Origin: Thiolapillus brandeum
Lineage (GTDB): Bacteria; Pseudomonadota; Gammaproteobacteria; Chromatiales; Chromatiaceae
Reading direction: 5' to 3'
NCBI GenBank assembly: GCA_011051425.1
Contig: DRLF01000453.1
Span: forward strand, 1-24,385
Length of the DNA: 24,385 bases
Shown here: positions 13,711 to 22,645 of the stretch, one piece after another
Numbering within the stretch: position 1 is the stretch's first letter
Layout: each line of letters begins with the position of its first letter
The notes under the pieces: generated by a model
What the model was told of the DNA's origin: nothing
Database searches by the model: none
The model's input: the letters and a program-made list of their open reading frames with translations, nothing else
Position numbers and translations under genes: made by a program

Positions 13711-15246
13711 ATGGCAAAAGCAAATTTTGAAGTTCCCGAGCTCAAGGAATATCCGGAAGTTCCAAAAATAGAGCCAGGCTCTATGGCGCATCTGGAAACC
13801 TTCAAGGCAAAACCCGAGTTTCAGGAAGCTCTGGGTTTCCAGGGTGAATTGCAGGAAAACTGGCAGGAACAGGCTATAGAAGCTATGGGCGATATGCTGA
13901 CCAAATATCGTTCCTTGAAAGTGTATATGGATTCCTGCGTCAAGTGCGGCGCCTGTACCGACAAGTGTCATTATTATCTGGGTACAAAAGATCCCAAGAA
14001 CATGCCGGTAGCGCGTCAGGATCTCATGCGCAAGGTCTATCGCCGTTACTTTACTTTTGGCGGAAAGTTTTTCCCCAAACTGGTTGGCGCCACTGATTTC
14101 ACTCAGGAAGTGCTGGACGACTGGTACAACTATTACCATCAGTGTTCCCAGTGCCGCCGCTGTTCCGTGTTCTGTCCCTACGGTATAGATACCGCGGAAA
14201 TTTCCATGGCCGCCAGAGAGATCATGGATCGCATCGGGTTGGGCGACAAGTACTCAAACGAGATCATTGGCAAGGTCTATCGTATTGGTAACAATCTGGG
14301 GTTGCCCGGTCCTGCGCTGGAAGATACCTTGGAAGGCCTGGAAGAGGACGTGTTCGATGAGACAGGAGTGGAAGTCAAATATCCGCTGGATGTCAAAGGC
14401 GCGGATATTCTTCTGGTAACGCCTTCCGCAGACTTTTTTGCTGAACCTCACGTGGATGGTCTGATTGGTTACGGCAAGGTGTTTCACGAAGCGGGCGTTT
14501 CCTGGACCATGAGTTCCCACGCTTCTGAAGCGGCCAACTTCGGGATGTTCATCGGCTCTTACGAAAACATGCGCAAGATTTCCCAGCGGATTCGTAAAGC
14601 CGCGCTGGACCTGGGTGTCAAACGGATTATTTTCGGCGAGTGTGGACATGCCTGGCGAGTGGCCTATGCCTTCTTGAACACACTTGCGGGGCCGTGGGAT
14701 TTCCTGGATCCCGACTATCCCGTGCCACAGCATATTCTCGAATTCACCCTGGGCGAGATAGAAAAAGGCACCCTGAATATTGATAAGTCATTGAATGATG
14801 ACATGGTGTTAACTTTCCATGACTCCTGCAATGTGGCCCGGGCTACACGCATGGGCGACAAGCCGGGTGGTCAGTTTGAGATCCCGAGAACCGTTATCAA
14901 GGCAGTCTGCAACAACTATGTGGACATGCCGGAAGATACTATCCGGGAGGCAACGTTCTGCTGCGGTGGCGGCGGCGGGTTGCTTACCGATGACCTCATG
15001 GAACTGCGGGTAAAGGGCGCCAAGCCCCGCATGGAAGCATTGAAGAGCGTTACGGAAGAATACGGCGTGACCCATATGGCGGCTATCTGCGCCATATGCA
15101 AATCCCAGTTTACGAAGGTAATACCGTACTACGGTTTCGACATGGATCAGATAGTCAGTGTTCACCAGCTGGTGTCCAATGCACTGATTCTTACTGGTCA
15201 GAATGGCGAAGACGAAGATGATGAATCCGAGGAAGATGCGGCCTGA
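13711..15246 (+). CDS. dsrK: DsrK, HdrD-like iron-sulfur subunit of DsrMKJOP
   Basis: A 511-aa membrane-associated cytoplasmic subunit that reacts with DsrC. Two [4Fe-4S] ferredoxin motifs are seen: Cys76, 79, 82, 86 (SCVKCGACTDKC) and Cys145, 148, 151, 155 (QCSQCRRCSVFC). The CCG-type cysteines for the special heterodisulfide-reductase cluster are Cys373, Cys417-Cys418 (FCCGGGGG), Cys460 and Cys463 (CAICKSQF), with Cys311 (GECGHAW) upstream. The final 13 residues are nearly all acidic or small (GEDEDDESEEDAA), an unstructured tail. The ribosome-binding site is weak. Confidence 0.96.
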   Translation: MAKANFEVPELKEYPEVPKIEPGSMAHLETFKAKPEFQEALGFQGELQENWQEQAIEAMGDMLTKYRSLKVYMDSCVKCGACTDKCHYYLGTKDPKNMPVARQDLMRKVYRRYFTFGGKFFPKLVGATDFTQEVLDDWYNYYHQCSQCRRCSVFCPYGIDTAEISMAAREIMDRIGLGDKYSNEIIGKVYRIGNNLGLPGPALEDTLEGLEEDVFDETGVEVKYPLDVKGADILLVTPSADFFAEPHVDGLIGYGKVFHEAGVSWTMSSHASEAANFGMFIGSYENMRKISQRIRKAALDLGVKRIIFGECGHAWRVAYAFLNTLAGPWDFLDPDYPVPQHILEFTLGEIEKGTLNIDKSLNDDMVLTFHDSCNVARATRMGDKPGGQFEIPRTVIKAVCNNYVDMPEDTIREATFCCGGGGGLLTDDLMELRVKGAKPRMEALKSVTEEYGVTHMAAICAICKSQFTKVIPYYGFDMDQIVSVHQLVSNALILTGQNGEDEDDESEEDAA

Positions 15247-15316
15247 ACCGGCAGCCTTCCGCAACAAAATAATCCTCCCGTAAGGGTAACAGTTTTAACT
15301 GGTTTGGAGAGTGACA

Positions 15317-17266
15317 ATGGCAACTCCTAGTGATGAAATGACAAAGAACATTACCTGGCGTCGGTTTGAAGATGGTCAGAACAAGTGGGACGATTGGACC
15401 GATGACATCTTCAACTATGATACTTCGCACAAGTGTCCCACGTATGTGCATGAAACCCCTCCTTGTCAGGGTAGTTGCCCTTCGGGTCATGATGTGCGTG
15501 GCTGGTTGTCTATTGTTCGCGGAATTGAAAAACCTGCGGAAGGCATGGAAATGGAAGAATATGCTTTCCTTCGCGCTACAGAATCCAATCCGTTTCCTTC
15601 GATGATGGGTCGGGTCTGTCCTGCTCCCTGTCAGGACGGCTGCAACCGGAATGATGTCGAAGACTACGTTGGCATCAACTCTATTGAGCAATTCATCGGT
15701 GACAAGGGCCTGGAAAAGGGCTACGCCTTCGAGGCTGGCAAGGACACGGGAAAGAAAATCGCCATTGTTGGCGGCGGACCGGGCGGTATGGCGGCGGCCT
15801 ATCAACTGCGCCGCATGGGGCATGGCGTCACTGTCTTTGAAGCCCAACCCGAGCTGGGCGGCATGATGCGTTATGGTATCCCCAACTATCGGGTGCCTCG
15901 TGACAAGCTGGCCGCCGAAAACCAGCGCATCGTGGAGATGGGTGTGGACGTCAAGTACAACACCCGTGTTGGAAAGGATGTCAGTGTCGAAGACCTGGAA
16001 AAAGATTTTGACGCTATTATCTGGGCTGTGGGCTGCTGGACCGGCCGCGCGCTGCCTGTAGACGGCTGGGAAGGTACTCCGAACTGCGTGACGGGTGTCG
16101 CCTATCTCAAGGCTTTCAACGAAGGCCGTATGAAGGTAACCGGCAAGAAACTGATCTGTGTGGGTGGTGGTGATACCTCTATCGACGTGGTATCCGTTGC
16201 CCGCCGTATTGGCACGAACCCTGCCATGTCTGGAAATCCGGAAGACGTTGTGCATGACGACAGCATGGATCAGGATGAGTCACTGGTGGCAGGGCGTGAG
16301 CCTGTAGATGCTACGCTGACTTCCCTGTTCACCAAAGAAAACATGATGGCGGCAGAGCATGAGATTCATGATGCCATTCACGAAGGTGTCACCATACTGG
16401 ACGGTGTGATGCCACTGGAAGTCATCAAGGGTGATGATGGCCGTGCCACCGGCCTGAAGGTGTGCGACTGCACCATGGATGGCATGACTCCGATTCCTGT
16501 CGAGGGTACCGAGCGTGTCCTGGAAGCAGATATCATCGTTGCGGCCATCGGTCAGGGCGGTGACATGACCGGACTGGAAAGCTTCGACAACGGTCGTGGC
16601 CTTATGGACACCACCAACAATTACCAGCTGAAGGACAAGCCCAATCACTTTGCCATCGGTGATATCGTGCGTCCGCACCTGTTGACGACTGCGATTGGGC
16701 AGGCCTGGGTGGCTGCGGAATCTGTTGACGAATTCCTCAAGGGCGAGGAAATCAAGAAGCGTCCGAAGGTTGACGTACATCATTTCGATCTGCTGGAAAA
16801 AATGCATGAAGCCGGTCTGGATCCCGAACATTTCGACCCCAATGCCGGTGATCAACGTGGTACATCTTCATCCAACTTCGCGGTGCACAATTATGAGGAC
16901 CGCTCCTTTGCAGAGATCATCAGCAGTGATGAGCTGTTCCTCGGTCACTTCGAGGTGACACCGCGTCACAAGCGTTCAGAAGACGTGCCAAGTGCTGACG
17001 AAGTTCTGGGGCATTTTAAGGAACGCATGCAGGGTCTGGATGAAGAAACTGCCCAGAAAGAAGCTGACCGCTGCATGAGTTGTGGTCTGTGCTTCGAATG
17101 TGACAACTGTGTTATCTACTGTCCACAGGACGCGGTTTACCGTGTACCCAAGGCAGAGGCTACCACAGGCCGCTATGTTGCTACAGATTATTCTCGTTGC
17201 ATTGGCTGTCACATTTGTCACGATGTATGCCCGACTGGTTACATTCAAATGGGCCTTGGTGAGTAA
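15317..17266 (+). CDS. dsrL: DsrL, iron-sulfur flavoprotein NAD(P)H oxidoreductase
   Basis: A 649-aa cytoplasmic protein related to glutamate synthase small subunits. In sulfur oxidisers it takes electrons from DsrAB and reduces NAD(P)+. The N-terminal cysteines Cys40/50/54 and Cys101/105/109 bind Fe-S. The FAD motif is VGGGPGGMAAAYQL (151-164) and the second dinucleotide motif is CVGGGDTSID (281-290). A linker of roughly 110 residues leads to a C-terminal two-cluster ferredoxin domain (Cys586, 589, 592, 595/598, 602; Cys628, 631, 634, 638). GGAGA six bases before ATG 15317 favours this start over GTG 15311. The gap to dsrK is 70 bp. Confidence 0.96.
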   Translation: MATPSDEMTKNITWRRFEDGQNKWDDWTDDIFNYDTSHKCPTYVHETPPCQGSCPSGHDVRGWLSIVRGIEKPAEGMEMEEYAFLRATESNPFPSMMGRVCPAPCQDGCNRNDVEDYVGINSIEQFIGDKGLEKGYAFEAGKDTGKKIAIVGGGPGGMAAAYQLRRMGHGVTVFEAQPELGGMMRYGIPNYRVPRDKLAAENQRIVEMGVDVKYNTRVGKDVSVEDLEKDFDAIIWAVGCWTGRALPVDGWEGTPNCVTGVAYLKAFNEGRMKVTGKKLICVGGGDTSIDVVSVARRIGTNPAMSGNPEDVVHDDSMDQDESLVAGREPVDATLTSLFTKENMMAAEHEIHDAIHEGVTILDGVMPLEVIKGDDGRATGLKVCDCTMDGMTPIPVEGTERVLEADIIVAAIGQGGDMTGLESFDNGRGLMDTTNNYQLKDKPNHFAIGDIVRPHLLTTAIGQAWVAAESVDEFLKGEEIKKRPKVDVHHFDLLEKMHEAGLDPEHFDPNAGDQRGTSSSNFAVHNYEDRSFAEIISSDELFLGHFEVTPRHKRSEDVPSADEVLGHFKERMQGLDEETAQKEADRCMSCGLCFECDNCVIYCPQDAVYRVPKAEATTGRYVATDYSRCIGCHICHDVCPTGYIQMGLGE

Positions 17267-17287
17267 ACAGGAACAGAGGCTTTTTCC

Positions 17288-17668
17288 ATGACTCGCAAAA
17301 GCGTAATCATGTTTCTGGCTGCAAGCATTGCCGGGCTGTTCATCAGCCTGGTGAGTGCCCAGGCTGGTGAAGCAGTAGAAGGTACGGCCAAGGCCGACAA
17401 GCTGGAACAGTGTGTGGAGCCCACGCCTGTCATGCGCCGAAATCACTTTGAGTTTATCCAGCACCAACGTGATCTTACCGTGCATGAAGGTATACGCGGC
17501 AGCAAATACAGTCTTGCCGGTTGTGTCGACTGTCATGCGAGAAAGGATGCCGCCGGAAAGGCGGTACCCGTAAACGCAGAAGGGCAGTTCTGCGACGGTT
17601 GTCATGATTATGCTGCCGTGAGTCTCAAGTGCTTTGAGTGTCACAGGACTGTTCCGGGGGAGAAATGA
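17288..17668 (+). CDS. dsrJ: DsrJ, periplasmic triheme cytochrome c
   Basis: A 126-aa protein with an N-terminal hydrophobic signal anchor (residues about 5-24, ending SAQA) and three CXXCH haem c sites: CVDCH (79-83), CDGCH (102-106) and CFECH (115-119). Cys42 (LEQCVEPTP) corresponds in position to the unusual cysteine haem ligand described for A. vinosum DsrJ. It is the periplasmic electron-handling subunit of DsrMKJOP. Its stop overlaps the first possible dsrO ATG, a sign of translational coupling. Confidence 0.96.
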   Translation: MTRKSVIMFLAASIAGLFISLVSAQAGEAVEGTAKADKLEQCVEPTPVMRRNHFEFIQHQRDLTVHEGIRGSKYSLAGCVDCHARKDAAGKAVPVNAEGQFCDGCHDYAAVSLKCFECHRTVPGEK

Positions 17669-17670
17669 GT

Positions 17671-18432
17671 ATGTCCAGAGAGAAACAACAAGGGCGTCGC
17701 GAGTTTCTGAAAACATCAGCTGCTGCTGCCGCGGTAACGATTGCCCCCGGTGTCATGCTGCACACGTTGTCTGCAGATGCTGCTCCCAGAACCGAGCCGG
17801 TTACCGACAAGGTACGATGGGGGATGCTTATCGATGCCAACAAATGTGCGGATGGCTGTACGGAATGTGTGGCTGCCTGTGACAAGGAGAATGGCCTCGA
17901 TCTCGTCGATATGCCGGAAGGTGCCGACCCCAGTCTCTGGGAACGTCAGCGTCCCCGCTGGATTCGCCAGGTAAAGCTCAAGGACAATCTTTCCGGCAGA
18001 ATCACCAATCTGCCCATGATGTGTCAGCATTGCGAAGAGCCGCCCTGTGTGGACGTATGCCCTACAGGCGCCTCTTTCCGACGTGCCGATGGTATCGTCA
18101 TGGTAGATCGCCATATTTGTATCGGCTGCCGTTATTGCATGATGGCCTGTCCTTACAAAGCCAGGTCCTTTATTCATGCGGAAGTGGCGGAGAAACTGAC
18201 CCATACGCCCCGGGGAAAAGGTTGTGTGGAAAGCTGTAACTTCTGTGTCCAGCGTCTGGACAACGGAGAAAGCACCACAGCCTGCCAGGAAGCCTGCAAG
18301 CATCAGGCGATAGTTTTCGGTGATCTGAATGATCCTGATAGCGCAGTTTCACAGGCGCTGAAAAAATATCCCAGTGTACAGATTCGTGCCGATCTGAAAT
18401 TGAATACCGGCGTACGCTACAGCAATATCTGA
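17671..18432 (+). CDS. dsrO: DsrO, periplasmic iron-sulfur subunit of DsrMKJOP
   Basis: A 253-aa protein with a Tat signal peptide (GRREFLKTSAAAAAV, residues 8-22). Four [4Fe-4S] binding groups are seen: Cys59/63/66/70, Cys118/121/126/130, Cys150/153/156/160 and Cys185/189/192/205/209. It is the electron-transfer partner of DsrP and resembles the NrfC/PsrB family. GGGGGAG lies eight bases before ATG 17671 but only two before ATG 17665, so 17671 is preferred; 17665 would overlap the dsrJ stop as ATGA and add two residues. dsrP follows 26 bp later. Confidence 0.95.
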   Translation: MSREKQQGRREFLKTSAAAAAVTIAPGVMLHTLSADAAPRTEPVTDKVRWGMLIDANKCADGCTECVAACDKENGLDLVDMPEGADPSLWERQRPRWIRQVKLKDNLSGRITNLPMMCQHCEEPPCVDVCPTGASFRRADGIVMVDRHICIGCRYCMMACPYKARSFIHAEVAEKLTHTPRGKGCVESCNFCVQRLDNGESTTACQEACKHQAIVFGDLNDPDSAVSQALKKYPSVQIRADLKLNTGVRYSNI

Positions 18433-18458
18433 TTTGATTTTGATTAGGTGGTGAAGTA

Positions 18459-19682
18459 ATGAAAAAGACTCACTTCAGCGAATGGGGCATAGAAAGTCCT
18501 CGTTACTGGGGCATGCTGGCGGTGCTCGGCGCCATTGTTGCCATAGCCGGCGGCGCGGTGTTCTACATGGAGCACAATGGACACTGGGTAACCGGAATGA
18601 CCAATCAGGTCGTCTGGGGTATTCCGCATGTCTTCGCCATTTTCCTGATCGTGGCGGCTTCCGGCGCCTTGAATGTGGCTTCTATCGGTACCGCATTCGA
18701 TAAAAAGATCTACAAGCCCCTTGGAAGACTGTCCGCGTTGCTTGCCATCACTTTGCTGGCCGGTGGACTTGCCGTACTGGTGTTGGATCTGGGACAGCCG
18801 GGTCGTTTGCTCATAGCCATGACGCACTACAACTTCAAGTCCATCTTCGCCTGGAATATCTACCTTTATATGGGATTCATGGGTATTGTGGCCGTTTATA
18901 TCTGGTTCATGATGGATCATCGTATGAAGCCGTATTATAAGCCCGTCGGTGTGCTGGCTTTCCTGTGGCGACTGATACTGACCACGGGTACAGGTTCCAT
19001 ATTTGCCTTCATCGTGGCTCGCCAGGGTTATGATGCTGCGATCCTTGCCCCCATGTTCGTCATCATGTCTTTTGCCTATGGACTGGCTGTTTATATATTG
19101 GTGTTGATGTTTGCCTTCAAGGTGGATGGGCGTGATATCGGCTACGCCATACAGCGGCGCCTGAAGAACCTGTTGGGTGTTTTTGCTGCCGCGGTTTTCT
19201 ATTTCACGCTGGTTTATCATCTGACCAATTTGTATGGAACAGAGAACCATGCCTATGAAGCCTTTATCCTTCGTGATGGCGGCATCTATACCCTGTTGTT
19301 CTGGGCCGGATGGGTATTCGTGGGTTGCCTGCTGCCCATAGGTATCGTTTATCATCCGTCGCTGGGCAAAACACGCGGCGGTCTGATCGCTGCGGCTACT
19401 GCAGTGATTCTCGGGGGCTTTGCCACGATGTATGTCATCGTTATCGGTGGTCAGGCTTTCCCCATGGCCATGTTCCCCGGTAAGACAATTGTTGCCAGCG
19501 GATTCTTTGATGGAGTCAACGGCCAGCCCATGCTGTATTCGCCAACCCTGGCTGAATTCCTGCTCGGAATCGGTGGAGTGGCGCTGGTATTGCTGCTGAC
19601 CTTTATCGGAATCCGCATGCTGCGGTTCCTGCCGAACAGTTTGTCTGATGAGGTTGCCGACCCGCACTATACCAAGTCATAA
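18459..19682 (+). CDS. dsrP: DsrP, NrfD/PsrC-like integral membrane subunit
   Basis: A 407-aa polytopic membrane protein with about ten hydrophobic helices. Typical NrfD-family sequence appears early (GHWVTGMTNQVVWGIPHVFA) and in the fourth to fifth helices (LDLGQPGRLLIAMTHYN). It is the quinone-interacting membrane partner of DsrO and DsrJ. AGGTGG precedes the ATG. It is the last gene before a strong terminator, so the structural DsrMKJOP genes end here. Confidence 0.96.
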   Translation: MKKTHFSEWGIESPRYWGMLAVLGAIVAIAGGAVFYMEHNGHWVTGMTNQVVWGIPHVFAIFLIVAASGALNVASIGTAFDKKIYKPLGRLSALLAITLLAGGLAVLVLDLGQPGRLLIAMTHYNFKSIFAWNIYLYMGFMGIVAVYIWFMMDHRMKPYYKPVGVLAFLWRLILTTGTGSIFAFIVARQGYDAAILAPMFVIMSFAYGLAVYILVLMFAFKVDGRDIGYAIQRRLKNLLGVFAAAVFYFTLVYHLTNLYGTENHAYEAFILRDGGIYTLLFWAGWVFVGCLLPIGIVYHPSLGKTRGGLIAAATAVILGGFATMYVIVIGGQAFPMAMFPGKTIVASGFFDGVNGQPMLYSPTLAEFLLGIGGVALVLLLTFIGIRMLRFLPNSLSDEVADPHYTKS

Positions 19683-19709
19683 TCGGGTAACCGTACAAAG
19701 CATCACAAG

Positions 19710-19733
19710 GGCGGTCTTTTAGACCGCCTTTTT
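19710..19733 (+). terminator. Intrinsic terminator between dsrP and dsrN
   Basis: GGCGGTCT, loop TTT, AGACCGCC, then TTTTT: a perfect 8-bp GC-rich stem with a U-run. It lies 27 bp after dsrP and ends 19 bp before the dsrN start, so dsrNRS must depend on read-through or a local promoter inside dsrP. Confidence 0.85.
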
Positions 19734-19752
19734 GCATTCTGGAAACAAGGCC

Positions 19753-21141
19753 ATGGCTCATCTGATGATATCTGCCGCGCACAAATCGTCTGGAAAGACG
19801 ACGATAAGCATCGGACTGTGCGCCGCATTTCAGCGTAAGTCGCTCGTGGTACAGCCCTTCAAGAAAGGGCCGGACTATATCGATCCGCTTTGGCTTGGCC
19901 AGGCAGCCGGCCGCGCCTGTTACAACCTCGATTTCTTCACCACCGGCTCCCGTGAGATCGAGCATTTGTTCCACAGCAAGATGGCAGGTGCTGATATCGG
20001 TATCATCGAAGGCAACAAGGGTTTGTACGACGGTCTGGATTTGCATGGCAGCAACAGCAATGCGGCGCTTGCCGGCTTGCTGGGCGCTCCGGTGGTGCTG
20101 GTGCTTGATACCCGTGGCATGACGCGGGGCATAGCGCCCCTGATTCTGGGGTATCAGGCCTTTGATGAGCAGATCCGTATAGCTGGCGTTATTCTCAACA
20201 GCGTTGGTGGCACACGTCATGAAAGTAAATTGCGCAGTGTCATCGAGCACTATACAGATGTCCGTGTGGCCGGTGCTGTTCCAAGAAACGATGCTGTGCA
20301 GATCGAGGAACGTCATCTTGGCCTGATGCCAAGCAATGAAGCGGATGCCGCCCAGAAGCGTATCGACAGTATTGCCGAGCATGTGGCAGGTCATGTCGAC
20401 CTGGACGCCTTGCTGGAGATATCCCGAAGCGGGCAGACAACTGACGTGGCTCCACAGGACCGTGCGGCCCAAATACAGCTGTCACCGGAAGTTCGTATTG
20501 CCTATGCCAGAGATGCCGCTTTCGGCTTTTATTATCCGGATGACCTGGAAGCCATGTCTCGGGCCGGCGCAGAACTGATACCTTTCGATACCCTGAATGA
20601 TGCAAAACTGCCCGATGCAGATGGACTGTTCATTGGCGGCGGTTTTCCGGAAACTGCCATGTCAGCTCTGGAAAGCAACCGGAGTATGCGGGCTTCTATC
20701 AAGGCGTTTATCGAGGAAGGAGGCCCCGCGTATGCAGAGTGCGGCGGTCTCATGTATCTGTGCCGCAGTCTGCACTGGCAGGACAAGCGGGCTGCTATGG
20801 CTGGCGTGTTGCCTGCAGATGTAAAAATGCACCAGAAACCGCAAGGTAGAGGCTATGTGCGTTTGTGCGAAACTAGTGACCATCCCTGGTTGGCCGGGGA
20901 TGTCCCTCCCCAACAGGTGAATGCCCATGAGTTCCACTATTCGGGGCTGGAGAATCTGGACGCCAGCCAGAAATTCGCTTATAAGGTTGAACGTGGATAT
21001 GGGGTAGATGGTTTGCATGACGGGTTGATCTACAAGAATCTGCTGGCAAATTATTCGCATATGCGCAATGTCGGATCCAACCATTGGGCAGAACGTTTTG
21101 TGTCCCATGTGGCCGCGTGCAAGCACAGAAATAAAATTTAG
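19753..21141 (+). CDS. dsrN: DsrN, siroheme amidase (CbiA/CobB-like)
   Basis: A 462-aa glutamine-dependent amidotransferase related to cobyrinic acid a,c-diamide synthase. It makes the amidated siroheme used by DsrAB. The N-terminal ATPase domain begins with a P-loop-like SAAHKSSGKTT (7-17), with KKGPDYIDP as a further family signature. The C-terminal glutaminase domain has the nucleophile Cys330 (YAECGGLMYL), the HEFHYS motif (His392, His395) and a terminal SNHWAERF (His444). I chose ATG 19753, preceded by AAGG, over an upstream TTG inside the terminator. It is separated from dsrP by the terminator at 19710-19733. Confidence 0.95.
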   Translation: MAHLMISAAHKSSGKTTISIGLCAAFQRKSLVVQPFKKGPDYIDPLWLGQAAGRACYNLDFFTTGSREIEHLFHSKMAGADIGIIEGNKGLYDGLDLHGSNSNAALAGLLGAPVVLVLDTRGMTRGIAPLILGYQAFDEQIRIAGVILNSVGGTRHESKLRSVIEHYTDVRVAGAVPRNDAVQIEERHLGLMPSNEADAAQKRIDSIAEHVAGHVDLDALLEISRSGQTTDVAPQDRAAQIQLSPEVRIAYARDAAFGFYYPDDLEAMSRAGAELIPFDTLNDAKLPDADGLFIGGGFPETAMSALESNRSMRASIKAFIEEGGPAYAECGGLMYLCRSLHWQDKRAAMAGVLPADVKMHQKPQGRGYVRLCETSDHPWLAGDVPPQQVNAHEFHYSGLENLDASQKFAYKVERGYGVDGLHDGLIYKNLLANYSHMRNVGSNHWAERFVSHVAACKHRNKI

Positions 21142-21156
21142 AGGAATCAGCTGGAA

Positions 21157-21471
21157 ATGTTCACGATAACTCCTGCAGCAGCAAAGCAGATAAAGGTCGC
21201 CGCCGAACAGGGTGGTACAGAAGGCATGGCCTTGCGCCTGGCCGTCAGAGAAAAGAAGGACGGCTCGTTTGATTACCACATGGGCTTCGATGAGCCTGCG
21301 GATACCGACAAGCGCGTGCGTACGGAAGGTGTGGAAGTGGTCATGGACCCCAGCTTTGACAAGTACCTCGAAGAATGTATCCTTGATTTCGTTGAAATGG
21401 ATGATGGTAGCTGGCAGTTCGTGTTTCTCAATCCGGCAGACCCCCATTACGTGCCGCCAAAACTCAACTGA
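21157..21471 (+). CDS. dsrR: DsrR, IscA-like A-type protein without cluster cysteines
   Basis: A 104-aa protein with the A-type carrier fold (MFTITPAAAKQIKVAAEQGG, then MALRLAVREK). The three cysteines that bind Fe-S in IscA are absent, as in A. vinosum DsrR. The only cysteine is Cys74 (LEECILDF), not in an IscA motif. In A. vinosum DsrR is needed for full sulfur oxidation and was reported to act at a post-transcriptional level on dsr products. It lies 15 bp after dsrN, preceded by GAGGAA. Confidence 0.93.
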   Translation: MFTITPAAAKQIKVAAEQGGTEGMALRLAVREKKDGSFDYHMGFDEPADTDKRVRTEGVEVVMDPSFDKYLEECILDFVEMDDGSWQFVFLNPADPHYVPPKLN

Positions 21472-21516
21472 TCCCAGGTCTTCGCGCTTCCGTATCCTTT
21501 CAATACCGGTCAGCCC

Positions 21517-22626
21517 ATGGAACTGTCGCCAGAAGATTCGCTACGCCTGAACGTGATGCTCGCCAACCAGCCCCAGGCGATTCGCATCGACGAGTCAAGG
21601 ATGGTGATGTATGCCCTGTCCGAAAAGGGCGAAATGGAAATACCTCTCAACCCGACCTGTCGTGACGAACAGTATCTGAAACAGATAAGAGAGATGCTGT
21701 CCATGCATGTGCTCGGCTCGCCATCAGGTTATCCCCAGCATATCTGGTCGCGTATGGGGCATTTGAGCAATGAAAATCTCGAAGACCTGCTGCTGCTTGG
21801 CGAACCGGACGCCGTGGTGGCCGTCGCCTATTCCAGTGAACTGACGGATGAACTGGCCCGAAAGGTATGGTGGGCGCTGGAAGATGCAGAAAATGCCAGG
21901 CAGATGCTGCGCTCGCCTCAGATCGTCGAAGGTGACATGGGCCCTGTCCTGGCCGCTTTTCTGGTGGAATTTCTGCCTTTTGAGACCGAAGCGGAAAAAA
22001 TCATGGATACGATGCAACTGGTGCTGCAACCCGGTTTGCTCGAACCCGCTGTGGTGGAAGATCTGTGGAAACGGGGCAGACGCAAGAATGCCTTCTATGT
22101 GGGTTTTCTCGCTACCTTGCCGGATACACTGCCGGGGGCAGCCGGGCAGTTGTCAGCGCCTACTGAATGGTCTGAAACATTGCGAGAAATGGCGGATGGG
22201 GGAAACAGGCTGGCCGCATTGCTGCACAGGGTGATGTCGCCATCAGGCCAGAAATGGCTGGCCACATTTCGGCAGGTACTGGAGAAACCTGGCAACCAGG
22301 ATGTGGTGAACCGTTCACTGGAGGTCGCAGCGGATTATTTCAGTGCTGCCAGGCCGGAAGGCAAGGCCGACGCGACCCTGGAGGAGTTGTCGGAAGAAGC
22401 TGGATTGTGGGTGAATGATAGGGGCAACGCACTTGCCCAGCAGATTCTCGATATGGATTCGACGTTGACCGAGAGACTGCGTGCACTGCGGGTACTGTCC
22501 GGTTCCGGCTATGGTCTGGTCAGGCCGGTATTTGGCAGGACCGATGCCATCGGTACACTCATGCGCCGCAAGCTGCAGCCGGTAATGGAACCCTATCTGG
22601 AATATGTTGCACAGCTGCTGGCCTAA
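21517..22626 (+). CDS. dsrS: DsrS, accessory protein of sulfur oxidation
   Basis: A 369-aa soluble, mostly helical protein without signal peptide or recognised catalytic motif, located where dsrS sits in A. vinosum. Features are LNPTCRDEQYLKQIREM, HVLGSPSGYPQHIWSRMGH and a long helical C-terminal half. DsrS is described as a cytoplasmic protein of unknown biochemical role. The ribosome-binding site is weak and the gap to dsrR is 45 bp. It converges with the minus-strand gene ending at 22646, with only 19 bp between stops. Identity rests on position, length and overall resemblance. Confidence 0.85.
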   Translation: MELSPEDSLRLNVMLANQPQAIRIDESRMVMYALSEKGEMEIPLNPTCRDEQYLKQIREMLSMHVLGSPSGYPQHIWSRMGHLSNENLEDLLLLGEPDAVVAVAYSSELTDELARKVWWALEDAENARQMLRSPQIVEGDMGPVLAAFLVEFLPFETEAEKIMDTMQLVLQPGLLEPAVVEDLWKRGRRKNAFYVGFLATLPDTLPGAAGQLSAPTEWSETLREMADGGNRLAALLHRVMSPSGQKWLATFRQVLEKPGNQDVVNRSLEVAADYFSAARPEGKADATLEELSEEAGLWVNDRGNALAQQILDMDSTLTERLRALRVLSGSGYGLVRPVFGRTDAIGTLMRRKLQPVMEPYLEYVAQLLA

Positions 22627-22645
22627 CTTGTCCTTCAGGCAGCCC

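Noticed and set aside
15191..16255. A 354-aa minus-strand open frame opposite the dsrK end and dsrL
   Set aside because: It overlaps two certain genes, has no ribosome-binding site and has an unnatural composition.
18444..19667. A 407-aa open frame on the minus strand opposite dsrP
   Set aside because: The product is Gln/His/Gly-rich nonsense without domains; dsrP with its membrane helices is clearly the real gene.
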